Assembly: GCF_020532705.1 (NCBI RefSeq)
Contig: NZ_JAJAVD010000001.1
Span: 1,488,001-1,552,000 of the forward strand
Direction: 5' to 3'
Source: Methylobacillus caricis
GTDB lineage: Bacteria; Pseudomonadota; Gammaproteobacteria; Burkholderiales; Methylophilaceae
DNA: 64,000 nt
The notes under the pieces were generated by a model. The model was not told the DNA's origin. It ran no database searches and saw nothing but the letters and a program-made list of their open reading frames with translations. A program made the translations under genes and the position numbers. This document shows, one piece after another, positions 45,145 to 55,148 of this stretch (within the stretch, counting starts at the first letter, position 1; each line of letters opens with the position of its first letter).

Positions 45145-45642
45145 ATGAGCCGTGGATTTGTAAAAGAGGATGACCTTGAGCACGCTGGTACGGATTTGCC
45201 AGAGCGGCCGCTTAGCCCCCATCCCAATTACGTCACTCCAACTGGCCTCAAGCAATTGCAGCGACAAGCCAGCATACTGGAAACGGAGCGCCTGAATTTC
45301 ACCCAGCGCAAGGAAGACCCGATCGCCCAGCAACAGCTGGCGATGATAGACCGTGATCTGCGCTATCTGCATGCCCGGCTGGAATCCGCCATTTTGGTTG
45401 ATCCTGCCAAGCAGCCCACTGATACGGTGTTATTTGGTGCCACCGTGGAAGTTGAGGATGAAAACGGTGAAACGCATACGTTTATGATCGTCGGTGAGGA
45501 TGAAGCCGATATTGCCAGCAACCGCGTTAGCTGGGTTTCACCGTTGGCCCATGTATTGCTGGGCCAAAAGGTGGGCGACAGCGCTACCTGGCAGCGTCCC
45601 GTGGGCGAACTTGAGCTGGAAGTTATTGGTATCCATTATTGA
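45145..45642 (+). CDS. GreA/GreB family protein lacking the acidic tip
   Basis: A 165-residue protein. The C-terminal half (VLFGATVEVEDENGETHTFMIVGEDEAD...SPLAHVLLGQKVGD) is the FKBP-like domain of Gre factors. The N-terminal half forms a short coiled coil (about residues 42-88) but lacks the acidic GD.SENAEY-type tip that GreA and GreB use to trigger RNA cleavage. The opening MSRGFVKEDD and HPNYVTP are marks of a subgroup found in alpha- and betaproteobacteria. The start at 45145 is the family start; a TATAAT box lies at 45115-45120. It probably binds RNA polymerase at the secondary channel. Confidence 0.85.
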   Translation: MSRGFVKEDDLEHAGTDLPERPLSPHPNYVTPTGLKQLQRQASILETERLNFTQRKEDPIAQQQLAMIDRDLRYLHARLESAILVDPAKQPTDTVLFGATVEVEDENGETHTFMIVGEDEADIASNRVSWVSPLAHVLLGQKVGDSATWQRPVGELELEVIGIHY

Positions 45643-45655
45643 AAGAATTCAAGAA

Positions 45656-46261
45656 ATGAATGTAATCAATGCCATTGAAACACGCCGTTCTGTGAAAGCA
45701 TATGATGCCAGCCACACAATGTCCGAGGCCGAGATTGAAAAACTGATGTCACTGGCAGTACTCTCCCCGACTGCATTCAATATCCAGAACTGGCGATTTG
45801 TGCTGGTGCAGGAGCCGGAATTGCGCCAGCAATTGCGTGATGTCAGTTGGGGACAAGCCCAAGTCACGGACGCCTCCCTGCTTGTTGTGCTGACCGCAGA
45901 CCTCAAGGCCTGGGATAAGGAACCACGCCGCTATTGGCGTAATGCGGAGCAATCTGTACAAGACTATCTGGTCAATGCCATCGACAACTATTACCGCGAC
46001 AAGCCACAGGTGCAACGCGATGAAGCCATGCGTTCCTGCGGTATGGCAGCGACTACCTTGATGCTGGCCGCCAGGGAAATGGGCTACGACTCCTGTCCGA
46101 TGGATGGTTTTGATTTTGATGCCGTAGCCAAGTTGCTCAACCTGCCAAGTGACCATACGCCCGCGATGTATGTCGCCATAGGCAAGGGTATCCAGCCTGC
46201 GAAACCACGTGGTGGGCAATTGGCACTGGATGAGGTGGTTATTCGCAATAAGTTCAAGTAG
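45656..46261 (+). CDS. Nitroreductase family protein
   Basis: A 201-residue FMN-dependent oxidoreductase. Family blocks: AIETRRSVKAYDASH (FMN phosphate contact), SPTAFNIQNWRFV, and AAREMGYDSCPMDGFD near the C-terminus. It uses NAD(P)H to reduce nitro groups, quinones or similar acceptors; the substrate here is unknown. It begins 13 bp after the Gre-like gene and 39 bp before ybiT on the same strand, so a shared message is likely. Confidence 0.9.
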   Translation: MNVINAIETRRSVKAYDASHTMSEAEIEKLMSLAVLSPTAFNIQNWRFVLVQEPELRQQLRDVSWGQAQVTDASLLVVLTADLKAWDKEPRRYWRNAEQSVQDYLVNAIDNYYRDKPQVQRDEAMRSCGMAATTLMLAAREMGYDSCPMDGFDFDAVAKLLNLPSDHTPAMYVAIGKGIQPAKPRGGQLALDEVVIRNKFK

Positions 46262-46300
46262 CAAACTCACAGAATATTTTAGGATTTTTAGGAAAACACC

Positions 46301-47896
46301 GTGTTAATCAGCAACAACATCACTATGCAGTTTGGCGCCAAGCCATTATTTGAAAACGTATCGGTCAAGTTTGGTGAAGGTAACCGTTACGGCCTGATTG
46401 GCGCCAATGGCTGTGGCAAATCAACCTATATGAAAATTCTGGCCAGGGTGCTGGAACCGACATCGGGCAATATCTCGCTGGATAGCAATGAACGCATGGC
46501 GTTCCTGCGCCAGGACCAGTTTGCCTATGAAGACCAGCGCGTCATCGACGTGGTGATGATGGGCCATGAGCAAATGTGGAAGGCCAATGTAGAAAAGAAC
46601 GAAATCTACATGAACCCGGAAGCCACGGAAGAAGACTACATGCGTGCTGCAGAGCTGGAAGGCGTGTATGCGGAATATGACGGTTATACTGCAGAAGCCC
46701 GTGCAGGCGAATTGCTGCTGGGTGTAGGGATTCCCATTGAGCAGCATAACGGCCCAATGAGCGCTGTTGCGCCAGGCTGGAAACTCCGCGTGCTGCTGGT
46801 ACAGGCGCTGTTTGCCAATCCTGATATCCTGCTGCTGGATGAGCCGACCAACAACCTGGACATCAATACCATCCGCTGGCTGGAAGATGTACTGAACAAT
46901 CGTGATTGCACCATGATCATCATCTCGCATGACCGTCACTTCCTGAACCAGGTATGTACGCATACCGCGGATATGGACTACAGCAAGCTGACGGTTTATC
47001 CAGGTAATTATGATGACTACATGGAAGCCTCCACCCAGGCCCGCGCCCAACAAGCCAAGGACAACGCCAAGGCCAAGCAGCAAATCGCGGACTTGCAGGA
47101 ATTTGTGCGCCGCTTCTCTGCAAACGCATCCAAGGCCAAGCAGGCCACCAGCCGTGCCAAGCAGATCGACAAGATCAAGATTGAGGAATTCAAGCCGTCC
47201 AGCCGCCAGTATCCATTCATCCGCTTTGAATATGACGAACGCGACAAGCTGCACCGCAACGCCGTAGAACTGAAAAAGGTCAGCCACGGCTTTGATCGCC
47301 CATTGTTCAATGATGTGGAATTGATCTTCGAAGCAGGTGAAAAAGTCGCCATTATCGGTGAAAACGGTATCGGTAAAACTACATTCCTGCGTTGTTTAGC
47401 AGGCGACCTGACACCTCAGCACGGCGAAGTGAAATGGACTGACAAGGCCAAGCTGGGTTACTTTGCACAGGATCACGAATACGAGTTTGAAGAAGATCTC
47501 AACCTGTTCGACTGGATGTCGCAATTTACTCAGCAGGGAGACGACGACCAATCAGTACGCAGTATGCTGGGACGGCTGCTGTTTTCCGGCGAAGATACCA
47601 AGAAGTCTGTAAAAGTATTATCCGGCGGCGAGAAAGGCCGCATGCTCTACGGCCAGCTGATGCTGGCGCGCACCAATGTATTGCTGATGGACGAACCAAC
47701 CAACCACATGGATATGGAATCTATCGAGGCATTGAATACTGCGCTGGATAAGTACAAGGGCACGCTCTTCTTTGTCAGCCATGACCGTGAATTCGTCAGC
47801 TCATTGGCTACACGCATCATCGAAATCAAGGCGGATGGTATCGTAGACTTCAGTGGCAATTACGAAGATTACCTGGCAAGCCAGGGCGTCGAATAA
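46301..47896 (+). CDS. ybiT: ABC-F ATPase YbiT
   Basis: A 531-residue protein with two ABC domains and no membrane part. It follows E. coli YbiT closely from the start ([24 protein letters not shown]) to the end (FSGNYEDYL). Domain 1: GANGCGKST, the degenerate signature [21 protein letters not shown]. Domain 2: [30 protein letters not shown]. It starts with GTG, with AGGA about 8 nt before. It acts on ribosomes like other ABC-F proteins, though its precise role is not known. Confidence 0.93.
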   Translation: MLISNNITMQFGAKPLFENVSVKFGEGNRYGLIGANGCGKSTYMKILARVLEPTSGNISLDSNERMAFLRQDQFAYEDQRVIDVVMMGHEQMWKANVEKNEIYMNPEATEEDYMRAAELEGVYAEYDGYTAEARAGELLLGVGIPIEQHNGPMSAVAPGWKLRVLLVQALFANPDILLLDEPTNNLDINTIRWLEDVLNNRDCTMIIISHDRHFLNQVCTHTADMDYSKLTVYPGNYDDYMEASTQARAQQAKDNAKAKQQIADLQEFVRRFSANASKAKQATSRAKQIDKIKIEEFKPSSRQYPFIRFEYDERDKLHRNAVELKKVSHGFDRPLFNDVELIFEAGEKVAIIGENGIGKTTFLRCLAGDLTPQHGEVKWTDKAKLGYFAQDHEYEFEEDLNLFDWMSQFTQQGDDDQSVRSMLGRLLFSGEDTKKSVKVLSGGEKGRMLYGQLMLARTNVLLMDEPTNHMDMESIEALNTALDKYKGTLFFVSHDREFVSSLATRIIEIKADGIVDFSGNYEDYLASQGVE

Positions 47897-47924
47897 GCTC
47901 AGCCTTTACACTTCAGTAAAAAAT

Positions 47925-47953
47925 AAAAAAGGATTGCTAAGCAATCCTTTTTT
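47925..47953. terminator. Bidirectional terminator between ybiT and the HD-GYP gene
   Basis: AAAAAAGGATTGCT and AGCAATCCTTTTTT are an exact 14-bp inverted repeat with one loop base at the centre. Tracts of A and T suit both converging genes. Confidence 0.9.
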
Positions 47954-47964
47954 ATTTCCATCCA

Positions 47965-49056
47965 TCACTCATTCCGATGATCCGCATATTGTTCTGCCAC
48001 CTGCTTAAATTTATCCTGGATTGCCACAAACGCATCAATGATATCCGGATCGAAATGCGTTCCCCGTTCCTCCACCATCATCTGTACTGCAATGTCGTGC
48101 GCGATCGGCCCTTTATAAACACGCTCACTGATCAAGGCATCATAAACATCAGCAATCGCCATCAGTCTTGCAGATAGGGGAATATTTTCCCCACTCAAGC
48201 CATCTGGATAACCTGAACCATCCCAGTACTCGTGATGCCACATGGCGATTTCACGCGCATATTGAAGAAAATTATTCTTACGGCCAATAAGTTTTTCTGC
48301 CTCAATCAACGCACTGGCACCCAATTTTGAGTGGTTTTTCATGATGGCATATTCATCTTCACTCAATGGGCCCGGCTTGAGCAGGATGCGGTCAGGAATC
48401 CCTACCTTGCCAATATCATGCAAAGGGGCTGACTTATAATACATATCAATCACAGTCGGCGTCAGCATAGCGGCGTACCTGGGGGTTTCACAAAGCTTTT
48501 CGGCAAGCAGCTTCACATAAGTCTGTGTGCGCCGGATGTGGTTGCCGGTTTCGTTATCCCGAGTTTCCGCAAGTGATGCCAATGCAAAAATAGTGACATC
48601 CTGAATGAGGGCAATCTCGCGGGTACGCTGTTCTACCTGGTATTCCAGGAAACGCCGCTGGTCGCTCAAGAACAGGTGTGTTTGCACACGCGCCAGCACA
48701 ATGGGAGGGCTAATCGGCTTGACAATGTAGTCTACAGCCCCGACGTCAAACCCGCGTTGCTCATCTTCCATATGGATTTTTGCAGTCAGGAAAATAACCG
48801 GGATATTTTCCGTCACGGGATTGGCCTTGAGTTGGCGGCAAACCTCATAGCCATCAATATCCGGCATCATGATATCAAGCAGAATGAGCGACGGCTGCGG
48901 CAGTGACTGCGCCACCTTCAGGCCATCAACTCCCGAAGTGCTTACCTTGACATAATAAAACTCTTTAAGTAAGGCATTGATTATGGAAAGGTTTTCAGGC
49001 TTATCATCAATAACCAGAATTGTTTGCTTATGTATGACATCCGACATTTCATTCAT
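47965..49056 (-). CDS. Response regulator with HD-GYP phosphodiesterase domain
   Basis: A 363-residue regulator. Receiver domain about residues 10-125 with phospho-accepting Asp near 58 (LILLDIMMPD). HD-GYP domain about 150-340 with LHDIGKVGIPD (about 212) and HHEYWDGSGYPDGLSG (about 272); the GYP and metal-binding His/Asp residues are complete, so it should hydrolyse cyclic di-GMP. Its start overlaps the end of the hybrid kinase gene by 8 bp (ATGAATGA), so translation is coupled and the kinase is the likely partner. Confidence 0.93.
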   Translation of the reverse strand: MNEMSDVIHKQTILVIDDKPENLSIINALLKEFYYVKVSTSGVDGLKVAQSLPQPSLILLDIMMPDIDGYEVCRQLKANPVTENIPVIFLTAKIHMEDEQRGFDVGAVDYIVKPISPPIVLARVQTHLFLSDQRRFLEYQVEQRTREIALIQDVTIFALASLAETRDNETGNHIRRTQTYVKLLAEKLCETPRYAAMLTPTVIDMYYKSAPLHDIGKVGIPDRILLKPGPLSEDEYAIMKNHSKLGASALIEAEKLIGRKNNFLQYAREIAMWHHEYWDGSGYPDGLSGENIPLSARLMAIADVYDALISERVYKGPIAHDIAVQMMVEERGTHFDPDIIDAFVAIQDKFKQVAEQYADHRNE

Positions 49057-52000
49057 TGCCTTTGTCCTGATTGTCTAATGAGGAGGTCGTCAATATTGAT
49101 TTTAATAATAACAGAGCCGCATCAAAATCATAAAAACTGATAAGTTCAGCCAATTTCTGGTATTGCTGGTGCGGCAGAACCGCTTTCAACGTGGCATGTT
49201 CTGCATCAATATAATCCTGCACAGTCGCATCACGTGCTTCGAGATATTGTTGGATTTTCTGCAGAACCTCTTTGCCATGCTGCTTGCTGATCGTGGCTGG
49301 GGGCACCTGCTGGGCATGCTGGCCTAACACCGATGCCAACGAATCTATCGCATCCGCCAGGGATGATGCGAACAAATCCAGTGCAAGCTCGACCCCGGCC
49401 TGCTCCCTCAAGGCTTGCTCCAATTCAGAGGCAGCCTCTGCCAGGGCAGTGGCACCCAGATTACTGGCCACGCCTTTGATATTGTGCGCAAGACGTACGC
49501 CGTCCTCTACCCTGCCTTCACCGAGAGCCTTGCGTATCTCGAAAGCTGAATCAGCCTGGCTGGCTGCAAACTGCTTCAATAAGCGAATATACAACTCCTG
49601 ATTGCCTGCCACCCGGCGCAAGGCATCTGGCACATTGAATCCCTGAATTTCAAGCAAAGAATATCCTCCTGTTTCAGACACCATTAATGATGTATCTACC
49701 CGCTTGTGTGGATGGAAACACGACAAGGTCTGGTACAGCACATCAGGGTCTATGGGTTTGGTAACATGCCCCGACATACCGAGGTCAATACAGCGCTGAC
49801 GTTCTTCAAGCGTGGCGTGGGCCGTCATGGCAATCACTGGCAGATGATCAAAACGCTGATCCGAGCGGATCGCGGAAGTGGCGGCATAACCATCCATCAC
49901 CGGCATTTGCAGATCCATCAGCACCACGTCATAACCGGCAGGGGCTGCAATCAGCTTATCCAGTGCTACCTGGCCATTCTCGGCAATTTCGACAGTAGCG
50001 CCTACTGATTGGAGAAGCTCACTGGCGATCTGCTGGTTGATTTCATTATCCTCGACCACCAATATCCGCATTTCACTCAGGTCATAGCTGGGATTGGGCA
50101 ACACATAAGCCTGTTCGGGAACCGCCGAGCTATAGAGTCCAACCAAAGTATCAATCAGTGATGACTGGCTGACCGGTTTGACAAGGAACGCATCCAGGTT
50201 CAAATCTTCGGACTCGCGCCTGACTTCCTCGCGACCGTAGGCAGTCACCATAATAATGGCTGGTATTTTGGCCAAGCTGGTATCCTGCTTGATCAACCTG
50301 GCAGCATCAAGGCCACTTAAGCCAGGCATTTTCCAATCCATCAACACCAGGTCTACAGGCTGGTGGTGCTGAAACTCTTTAACCATGGATACCGCTTCAC
50401 TGCCAGACTTCGCATAGCTCAGCCTGAATGGCAGAAAACTTAGCTGACTGGCCAATATGCTGCGTGCAGCCGCATTATCGTCCACAATCATGACATGCAG
50501 ATCATTCAGCTCGTTGACGAGAATATATGGCTTTGCCGGAGCGCCATTGCCAAACCATGAAGTGAAAGTGAAAGTTGACCCCTGCCCGGGCACGCTAGTT
50601 ACCCAGATATCGCCTCCCATCAAGCCAACCAGACGCTTGCATATGGTGAGGCCGAGCCCAGTGCCTCCATATTTGCGCGTTGTTGATCCATCCGCTTGGG
50701 TAAATGGCTGGAATAACCGGTTGCAGGCGTCAGTATCCATGCCGATTCCTGAATCAATGACAAAAAACTGCAACTTGATCTGCTGATCATTGGAGTCCAG
50801 CAACTGGCAACGAATGATCACCTCACCTTCATGCGTAAACTTGATGGCATTGCTGACCAGGTTCAACAATATCTGACCCAGTCGCAGAGGATCGCCAATC
50901 AGGTTTCTCGGTACGTCATCCGCGACATCAAACAGCAACTCCAGTCCGGCATCGCTCGCAGTATGGGCCAGTGTGTTGGTTACACTATTCAGTACCTGAT
51001 CCAGTGAAAACTCAATCTGCTCAAGATCCATGCGCCCAGATTCAATCTTGCTGAAATCAAGAATATCGTTAATCACCGATAGCAATGACATCCCTGCACT
51101 GTGGATTTTGCCGAGATAGTCACGTTGCTTGGGAGTAAGCTCGGTTTTCAGTGCAAGGTGAGCCAGGCCGATCACCGCGTTCATGGGGGTACGGATTTCA
51201 TGGCTCATATTGGCCAGGAACATGGATTTGGCCAGTGTGGCTTCCTCTGCGGCGTCCCTGGCCTGCCTCAGCTGCTCTTCTGCTATCCGCTTCTCTGTAA
51301 TATCCTCGAACTGCCAAACACTCTGGCTTTCCGGATCATTGATATCAACGGCATGGCCAAATATGCGACACCAGAATTTCGTCCCGTCCTTGCGAACAAA
51401 TTGCTGCTCATCGGTATAGGTTTCGCCACGGCGCAATATCTCATAGCCCTGTGAGCCAACTTGCTGGTATCCCTGATCGGTGGAGAACCACTCCCTGGTT
51501 GAGCGGCCGATGAGCTCGCCTTGAGAGTATCCAAGCATATGCTCGAACTTGCGGTTGCACCTTATGACCTGACGGTTCTTTAATTCAATAATCCCCAATG
51601 GGGCAGAGTCCAGAATGGCTTTCTGTTGATCTATCGCCAAGCTTAATGCATTTTGAGCCTCGCGCTGGGCAGTAATGTCGACTATTGACCCCACCATGCC
51701 CCCAGGGGAACCGTCAGGCAAACGAAAGCCACTCACCCAATACAACACCTGATGTATCTTGCCATCCGCAAACTCCAGAGACAGGGCTTTATGTATCGTC
51801 GCCCCCGTCTCAATGACATGCTCATCTTCCTTTTGATAAGCTACCCGATCTTCGTAGGGCAGGTAATCCATATCCAGTACTGTCTTGCCCACCATATAAT
51901 CGCGACTGACCCCAAACTCATGCTCATATGCCCGGTTGCACCCAAGAAAACAACTATCCGCCCCCTTGAAGAACAGGGGACTGGGAATATTGTCAATCAG

Positions 52001-53461
52001 TTGCTGCAAAAACAGGCTTTGGGATTTATTTTCCAGATCAATACGCTTGCGTTCTGTAATGTCCTCAATATAACCATTATAGAAAAGCTCCCCGCCCAGG
52101 CCACGCTTGGGAATGGCACGTGCATGTATCCAATGGACACCATCATCCAACTGGACACGAAACTCCCCATCCCATAATCGCTGTTGTCGCTTTGCCTGGC
52201 GCAGTTCTGTGACCAGCTTTTGTTTGCCTTCATCAATGACATGGATAAATGCGTTTTCCCACTTTTCCATGATCGCATCGCTCGTAACCCCTAGCATCTG
52301 GCTCGCACTGGGGTTAACAAAGCTGAAGCGCAAGACCTGGCCACGCATGGAAAAAGTCTGAAAAACACCTATGGGGAGACTGCCAGTCAGGCCGCCCAGC
52401 AACTCTTGAGAGGCTTTCACCGCACGTTGCTCTCTTAACATGCGGTATACCAATAAGCCCAGCAACAAGGAAATAACCAAGCCAACGACAATAATCATCA
52501 GGACGCGGCTGGCATGATTAAGCAGCAGTGCCGGCCGCGGATGGACAATTAATTGCCAGTCGAACCCTGCAAGATTAAATGGCAAGACAGTATCAAAACC
52601 ATGACGCTGGTGTGAATGATCAAAATCAAGCGGATTTAGATCACTCTCCCCGCCAATCACATAAAATATTGGGTGCTGGAGGTTGTTACTATCCAGCAGA
52701 AATACATCCACACCCAGCATTTCTGCCTTTTGTTCCATATCATGGAACAGCTTTTGCAAAGACAAACGACCGGAAATATATCCTTTGAAACTCTTGAGGG
52801 TTGTGGCTTGATTAACTCCACCCTGAAATACTGGAACATGCACCAACAGGGTTGAGATATTGCCTCCGCCCTCCTGAACCAAAGAAGCGGTGACGTTGAA
52901 CCCATGGTCTACGTCATTCTTGACTACATCAAAATCTGCGGCAGATGAGGCGGTATCAACTCCCAGCATTGAAGGCGCGGCGGCATCCTGGCCCACCATC
53001 TCGCTGTAAAAAATGGGAAAATATTCAGGTCTCTGTCCAGCAGGGACATAGCGGCCACTATCTGGATCAAGCTGCAGGAAATTGAACTCTGTCAGGCCGT
53101 CCTTGCGGGCGTCGTTGATGTATTGCCTGCGCTCTTCTTCGGTAACGCGTGGTCGCCATTGAAGTTCGCGTAACAAAGGGCTATTCGCAATTGCGCGTAA
53201 GGCAAACTCACGAAACTCGCTACGAGTGACAGACTCGCTGGCATTGAACAGCCATGCGGTTGTCTGCACAAAATCGACCGCATGCTGCAACTCAGAATGA
53301 ATGGTGTGGTGAAGCTCCTGCCCTGCTGTTTGCACCAGTTGAAGCTGACGTGAGTGCAGCGCAGTATTGTAATACTGGGTGCGCGCAAGAAGCGTAGTGA
53401 TGACCACGCCAAATATAAATACGCTGAATGCCAATATCCGGTCATGCCGTATCTTTACCAT
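49049..53461 (-). CDS. CHASE-PAS3-hybrid histidine kinase with two receivers and HPt
   Basis: A 1470-residue membrane kinase. Membrane segment at about residues 8-27, CHASE-type periplasmic domain about 70-235, second membrane segment about 320-340, three PAS/PAC units about 350-730, HisKA with SHEIRTPMN (His near 750), ATPase domain with NLVSNAIKF and GTGLGLTI, receiver 1 (Asp near 1042, LVLMDWKMPG), receiver 2 (Asp near 1184, VVLMDLQMPV), and a C-terminal HPt with AHNIKGVASNLGA (His near 1325). All phospho-accepting residues are present. Start: the ATG at 53461 is preferred to the GTG at 53467. It feeds the HD-GYP regulator that follows. Confidence 0.93.
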   Translation of the reverse strand: MVKIRHDRILAFSVFIFGVVITTLLARTQYYNTALHSRQLQLVQTAGQELHHTIHSELQHAVDFVQTTAWLFNASESVTRSEFREFALRAIANSPLLRELQWRPRVTEEERRQYINDARKDGLTEFNFLQLDPDSGRYVPAGQRPEYFPIFYSEMVGQDAAAPSMLGVDTASSAADFDVVKNDVDHGFNVTASLVQEGGGNISTLLVHVPVFQGGVNQATTLKSFKGYISGRLSLQKLFHDMEQKAEMLGVDVFLLDSNNLQHPIFYVIGGESDLNPLDFDHSHQRHGFDTVLPFNLAGFDWQLIVHPRPALLLNHASRVLMIIVVGLVISLLLGLLVYRMLREQRAVKASQELLGGLTGSLPIGVFQTFSMRGQVLRFSFVNPSASQMLGVTSDAIMEKWENAFIHVIDEGKQKLVTELRQAKRQQRLWDGEFRVQLDDGVHWIHARAIPKRGLGGELFYNGYIEDITERKRIDLENKSQSLFLQQLIDNIPSPLFFKGADSCFLGCNRAYEHEFGVSRDYMVGKTVLDMDYLPYEDRVAYQKEDEHVIETGATIHKALSLEFADGKIHQVLYWVSGFRLPDGSPGGMVGSIVDITAQREAQNALSLAIDQQKAILDSAPLGIIELKNRQVIRCNRKFEHMLGYSQGELIGRSTREWFSTDQGYQQVGSQGYEILRRGETYTDEQQFVRKDGTKFWCRIFGHAVDINDPESQSVWQFEDITEKRIAEEQLRQARDAAEEATLAKSMFLANMSHEIRTPMNAVIGLAHLALKTELTPKQRDYLGKIHSAGMSLLSVINDILDFSKIESGRMDLEQIEFSLDQVLNSVTNTLAHTASDAGLELLFDVADDVPRNLIGDPLRLGQILLNLVSNAIKFTHEGEVIIRCQLLDSNDQQIKLQFFVIDSGIGMDTDACNRLFQPFTQADGSTTRKYGGTGLGLTICKRLVGLMGGDIWVTSVPGQGSTFTFTSWFGNGAPAKPYILVNELNDLHVMIVDDNAAARSILASQLSFLPFRLSYAKSGSEAVSMVKEFQHHQPVDLVLMDWKMPGLSGLDAARLIKQDTSLAKIPAIIMVTAYGREEVRRESEDLNLDAFLVKPVSQSSLIDTLVGLYSSAVPEQAYVLPNPSYDLSEMRILVVEDNEINQQIASELLQSVGATVEIAENGQVALDKLIAAPAGYDVVLMDLQMPVMDGYAATSAIRSDQRFDHLPVIAMTAHATLEERQRCIDLGMSGHVTKPIDPDVLYQTLSCFHPHKRVDTSLMVSETGGYSLLEIQGFNVPDALRRVAGNQELYIRLLKQFAASQADSAFEIRKALGEGRVEDGVRLAHNIKGVASNLGATALAEAASELEQALREQAGVELALDLFASSLADAIDSLASVLGQHAQQVPPATISKQHGKEVLQKIQQYLEARDATVQDYIDAEHATLKAVLPHQQYQKLAELISFYDFDAALLLLKSILTTSSLDNQDKGNE

Positions 53462-53701
53462 AAGCACTTTCGTATATTCGTTTTTTTATTATTAAGTGGC
53501 TGGTCCTGATCAGCCACTATCTTGTCGACTATGCTTCTTAGTGTTATTGCAATCAAGCCATTACAACGCTGACTGATGGGTACTGAATACTTATATTGAT
53601 TGATGGCGCTTGCAACCGGGCCGCCATCTTTAATAATTAACAGACTACCAGTTTATTATTACCGGCAACAGCGCGAGAAACTTTAGTTTTATTTCTAACA
53701 A

Positions 53702-54958
53702 TTAGGCAGCAAAATATCTTTCAGCAAATGTAGCCAACCCGCAAGCTACGCTACCATGCATATTACCTGACACAAAAGGAATGCCGTTCCCCATCACATT
53801 GCGAATCACTTGCTGAATTACTGGTGACACGGCAGACCCCCCTGTCAGATAAATTTTATCGATGGCGGTATCGCTCGCCTGGCATGCATCTTCAATCACT
53901 TTGCGTATTTTGTCTGTAGATCGTTCTATCGCCTGGCGAAAACCCTCCCGAGAAGCGGTGACCATCAGCCCCTCTTCAACGTAGCCCAAGCTGAAATCAT
54001 GGATGTCTGCATCAGAGAGGGCAATTTTGGCAAGCTCGGCACTTCTCACCAGATGATTACTCAATTTATGCAGCCACACTTGGTATAAGCGCTGGCGTGC
54101 TGCATCTGCCTGGCCGTGCACAGGCATCTCAAAACGAGAATAAAACGCCTGCTGGCTAGGGATGCTGTTTACCGATATCGCATCATAGGCCTTATTGTGC
54201 AGTTCATCAGTATCCTTGCCAAACAATGGCATGATGCTGTGCCAACCGAGATTGATATCAAGGTCCACACCACCAATCCGGTTCCCGGTATAAGCCAACA
54301 AATCATCGTCCCGCTTTTTCTTCATTCTGTATGAAGGCCCAACCTTGACCACAGAGCAATCCGTAGTGCCGCCACCGACATCCACAACCAGCAAAACCTC
54401 ATCTGCAATCAGTGTCTGCTCATAATCCAGGGCTGCCGCCAATGGCTCATACATGAACACAATGTCGTCCAATCCAGCCTGCTCTGCCGCCTGCTGCATA
54501 ATCCCCAGTGCCTGGCGATCTCCCTTCTCCCCATGAATACCATGATAACGTATGGGCCTCCCTATCACGGCCTGCCTGATGTCCTCTTGATAATAAGCCC
54601 GTCCCTGCTCCAGGATATGCATCATCATCTTTGCAATAATGATCTGGAAGAAGTCCAGTTGATCCTTATTCAGGTCGCTCCCCAGAAACACCTTGGGCGA
54701 CTTCATGAAAAGTCCATCTCCTGGATTGCGTATATAGGCCTCTATAGCCTCTGTACCATATAGCAGCCCCTGCGCATTGCCCAGTTGTTGACGTATGGTC
54801 AGCGATTCATGATCCTGCAATTCATGCTCTGGAATCGCACGGTAAATCGCCGATGGAAGATAATGGCTGCCATCCTCAAGCATGGCTTGCACTACCCGCC
54901 CGTCCCTGGTGATACCTATGGAAGAATTGGAAGTACCGTAATCTATACCGCAATGCAT
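53702..54958 (-). CDS. yegD: Hsp70 family protein, YegD type
   Basis: A 418-residue actin-fold ATPase. It opens MHCGIDYGTSNSSIGI (phosphate 1 loop), with MYEPLAAALDYEQ, VDVGGGTTDCSVV (phosphate 2), and the C-terminal IYLTGGSAVSPVIQ adenosine loop. It lacks the substrate-binding domain of DnaK, like E. coli YegD. Its client or role is not known. The gene is alone, diverging from the transporter gene. Confidence 0.88.
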   Translation of the reverse strand: MHCGIDYGTSNSSIGITRDGRVVQAMLEDGSHYLPSAIYRAIPEHELQDHESLTIRQQLGNAQGLLYGTEAIEAYIRNPGDGLFMKSPKVFLGSDLNKDQLDFFQIIIAKMMMHILEQGRAYYQEDIRQAVIGRPIRYHGIHGEKGDRQALGIMQQAAEQAGLDDIVFMYEPLAAALDYEQTLIADEVLLVVDVGGGTTDCSVVKVGPSYRMKKKRDDDLLAYTGNRIGGVDLDINLGWHSIMPLFGKDTDELHNKAYDAISVNSIPSQQAFYSRFEMPVHGQADAARQRLYQVWLHKLSNHLVRSAELAKIALSDADIHDFSLGYVEEGLMVTASREGFRQAIERSTDKIRKVIEDACQASDTAIDKIYLTGGSAVSPVIQQVIRNVMGNGIPFVSGNMHGSVACGLATFAERYFAA

Positions 54959-55148
54959 TATTCAAAAACCCATGACTGCCTGATCCAGGCTTTAATTCAA
55001 AGTCCAGTATTATACGTCCCTGCATAGTAGACTTGGGATTCGACACTAGGCATCATTATTTGGGTGCTACACTCACGCTTCGGCTTTGACGGCACAATGC
55101 ATCCAACCCAACCCTCATTTTTTGTATAAGTACTGCCTCTACTTTGAC

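Noticed and set aside
46421-47287. A 288-codon minus-strand frame opposite ybiT
   Set aside because: Antisense shadow of a well-supported ABC-F gene with no motif or ribosome site.
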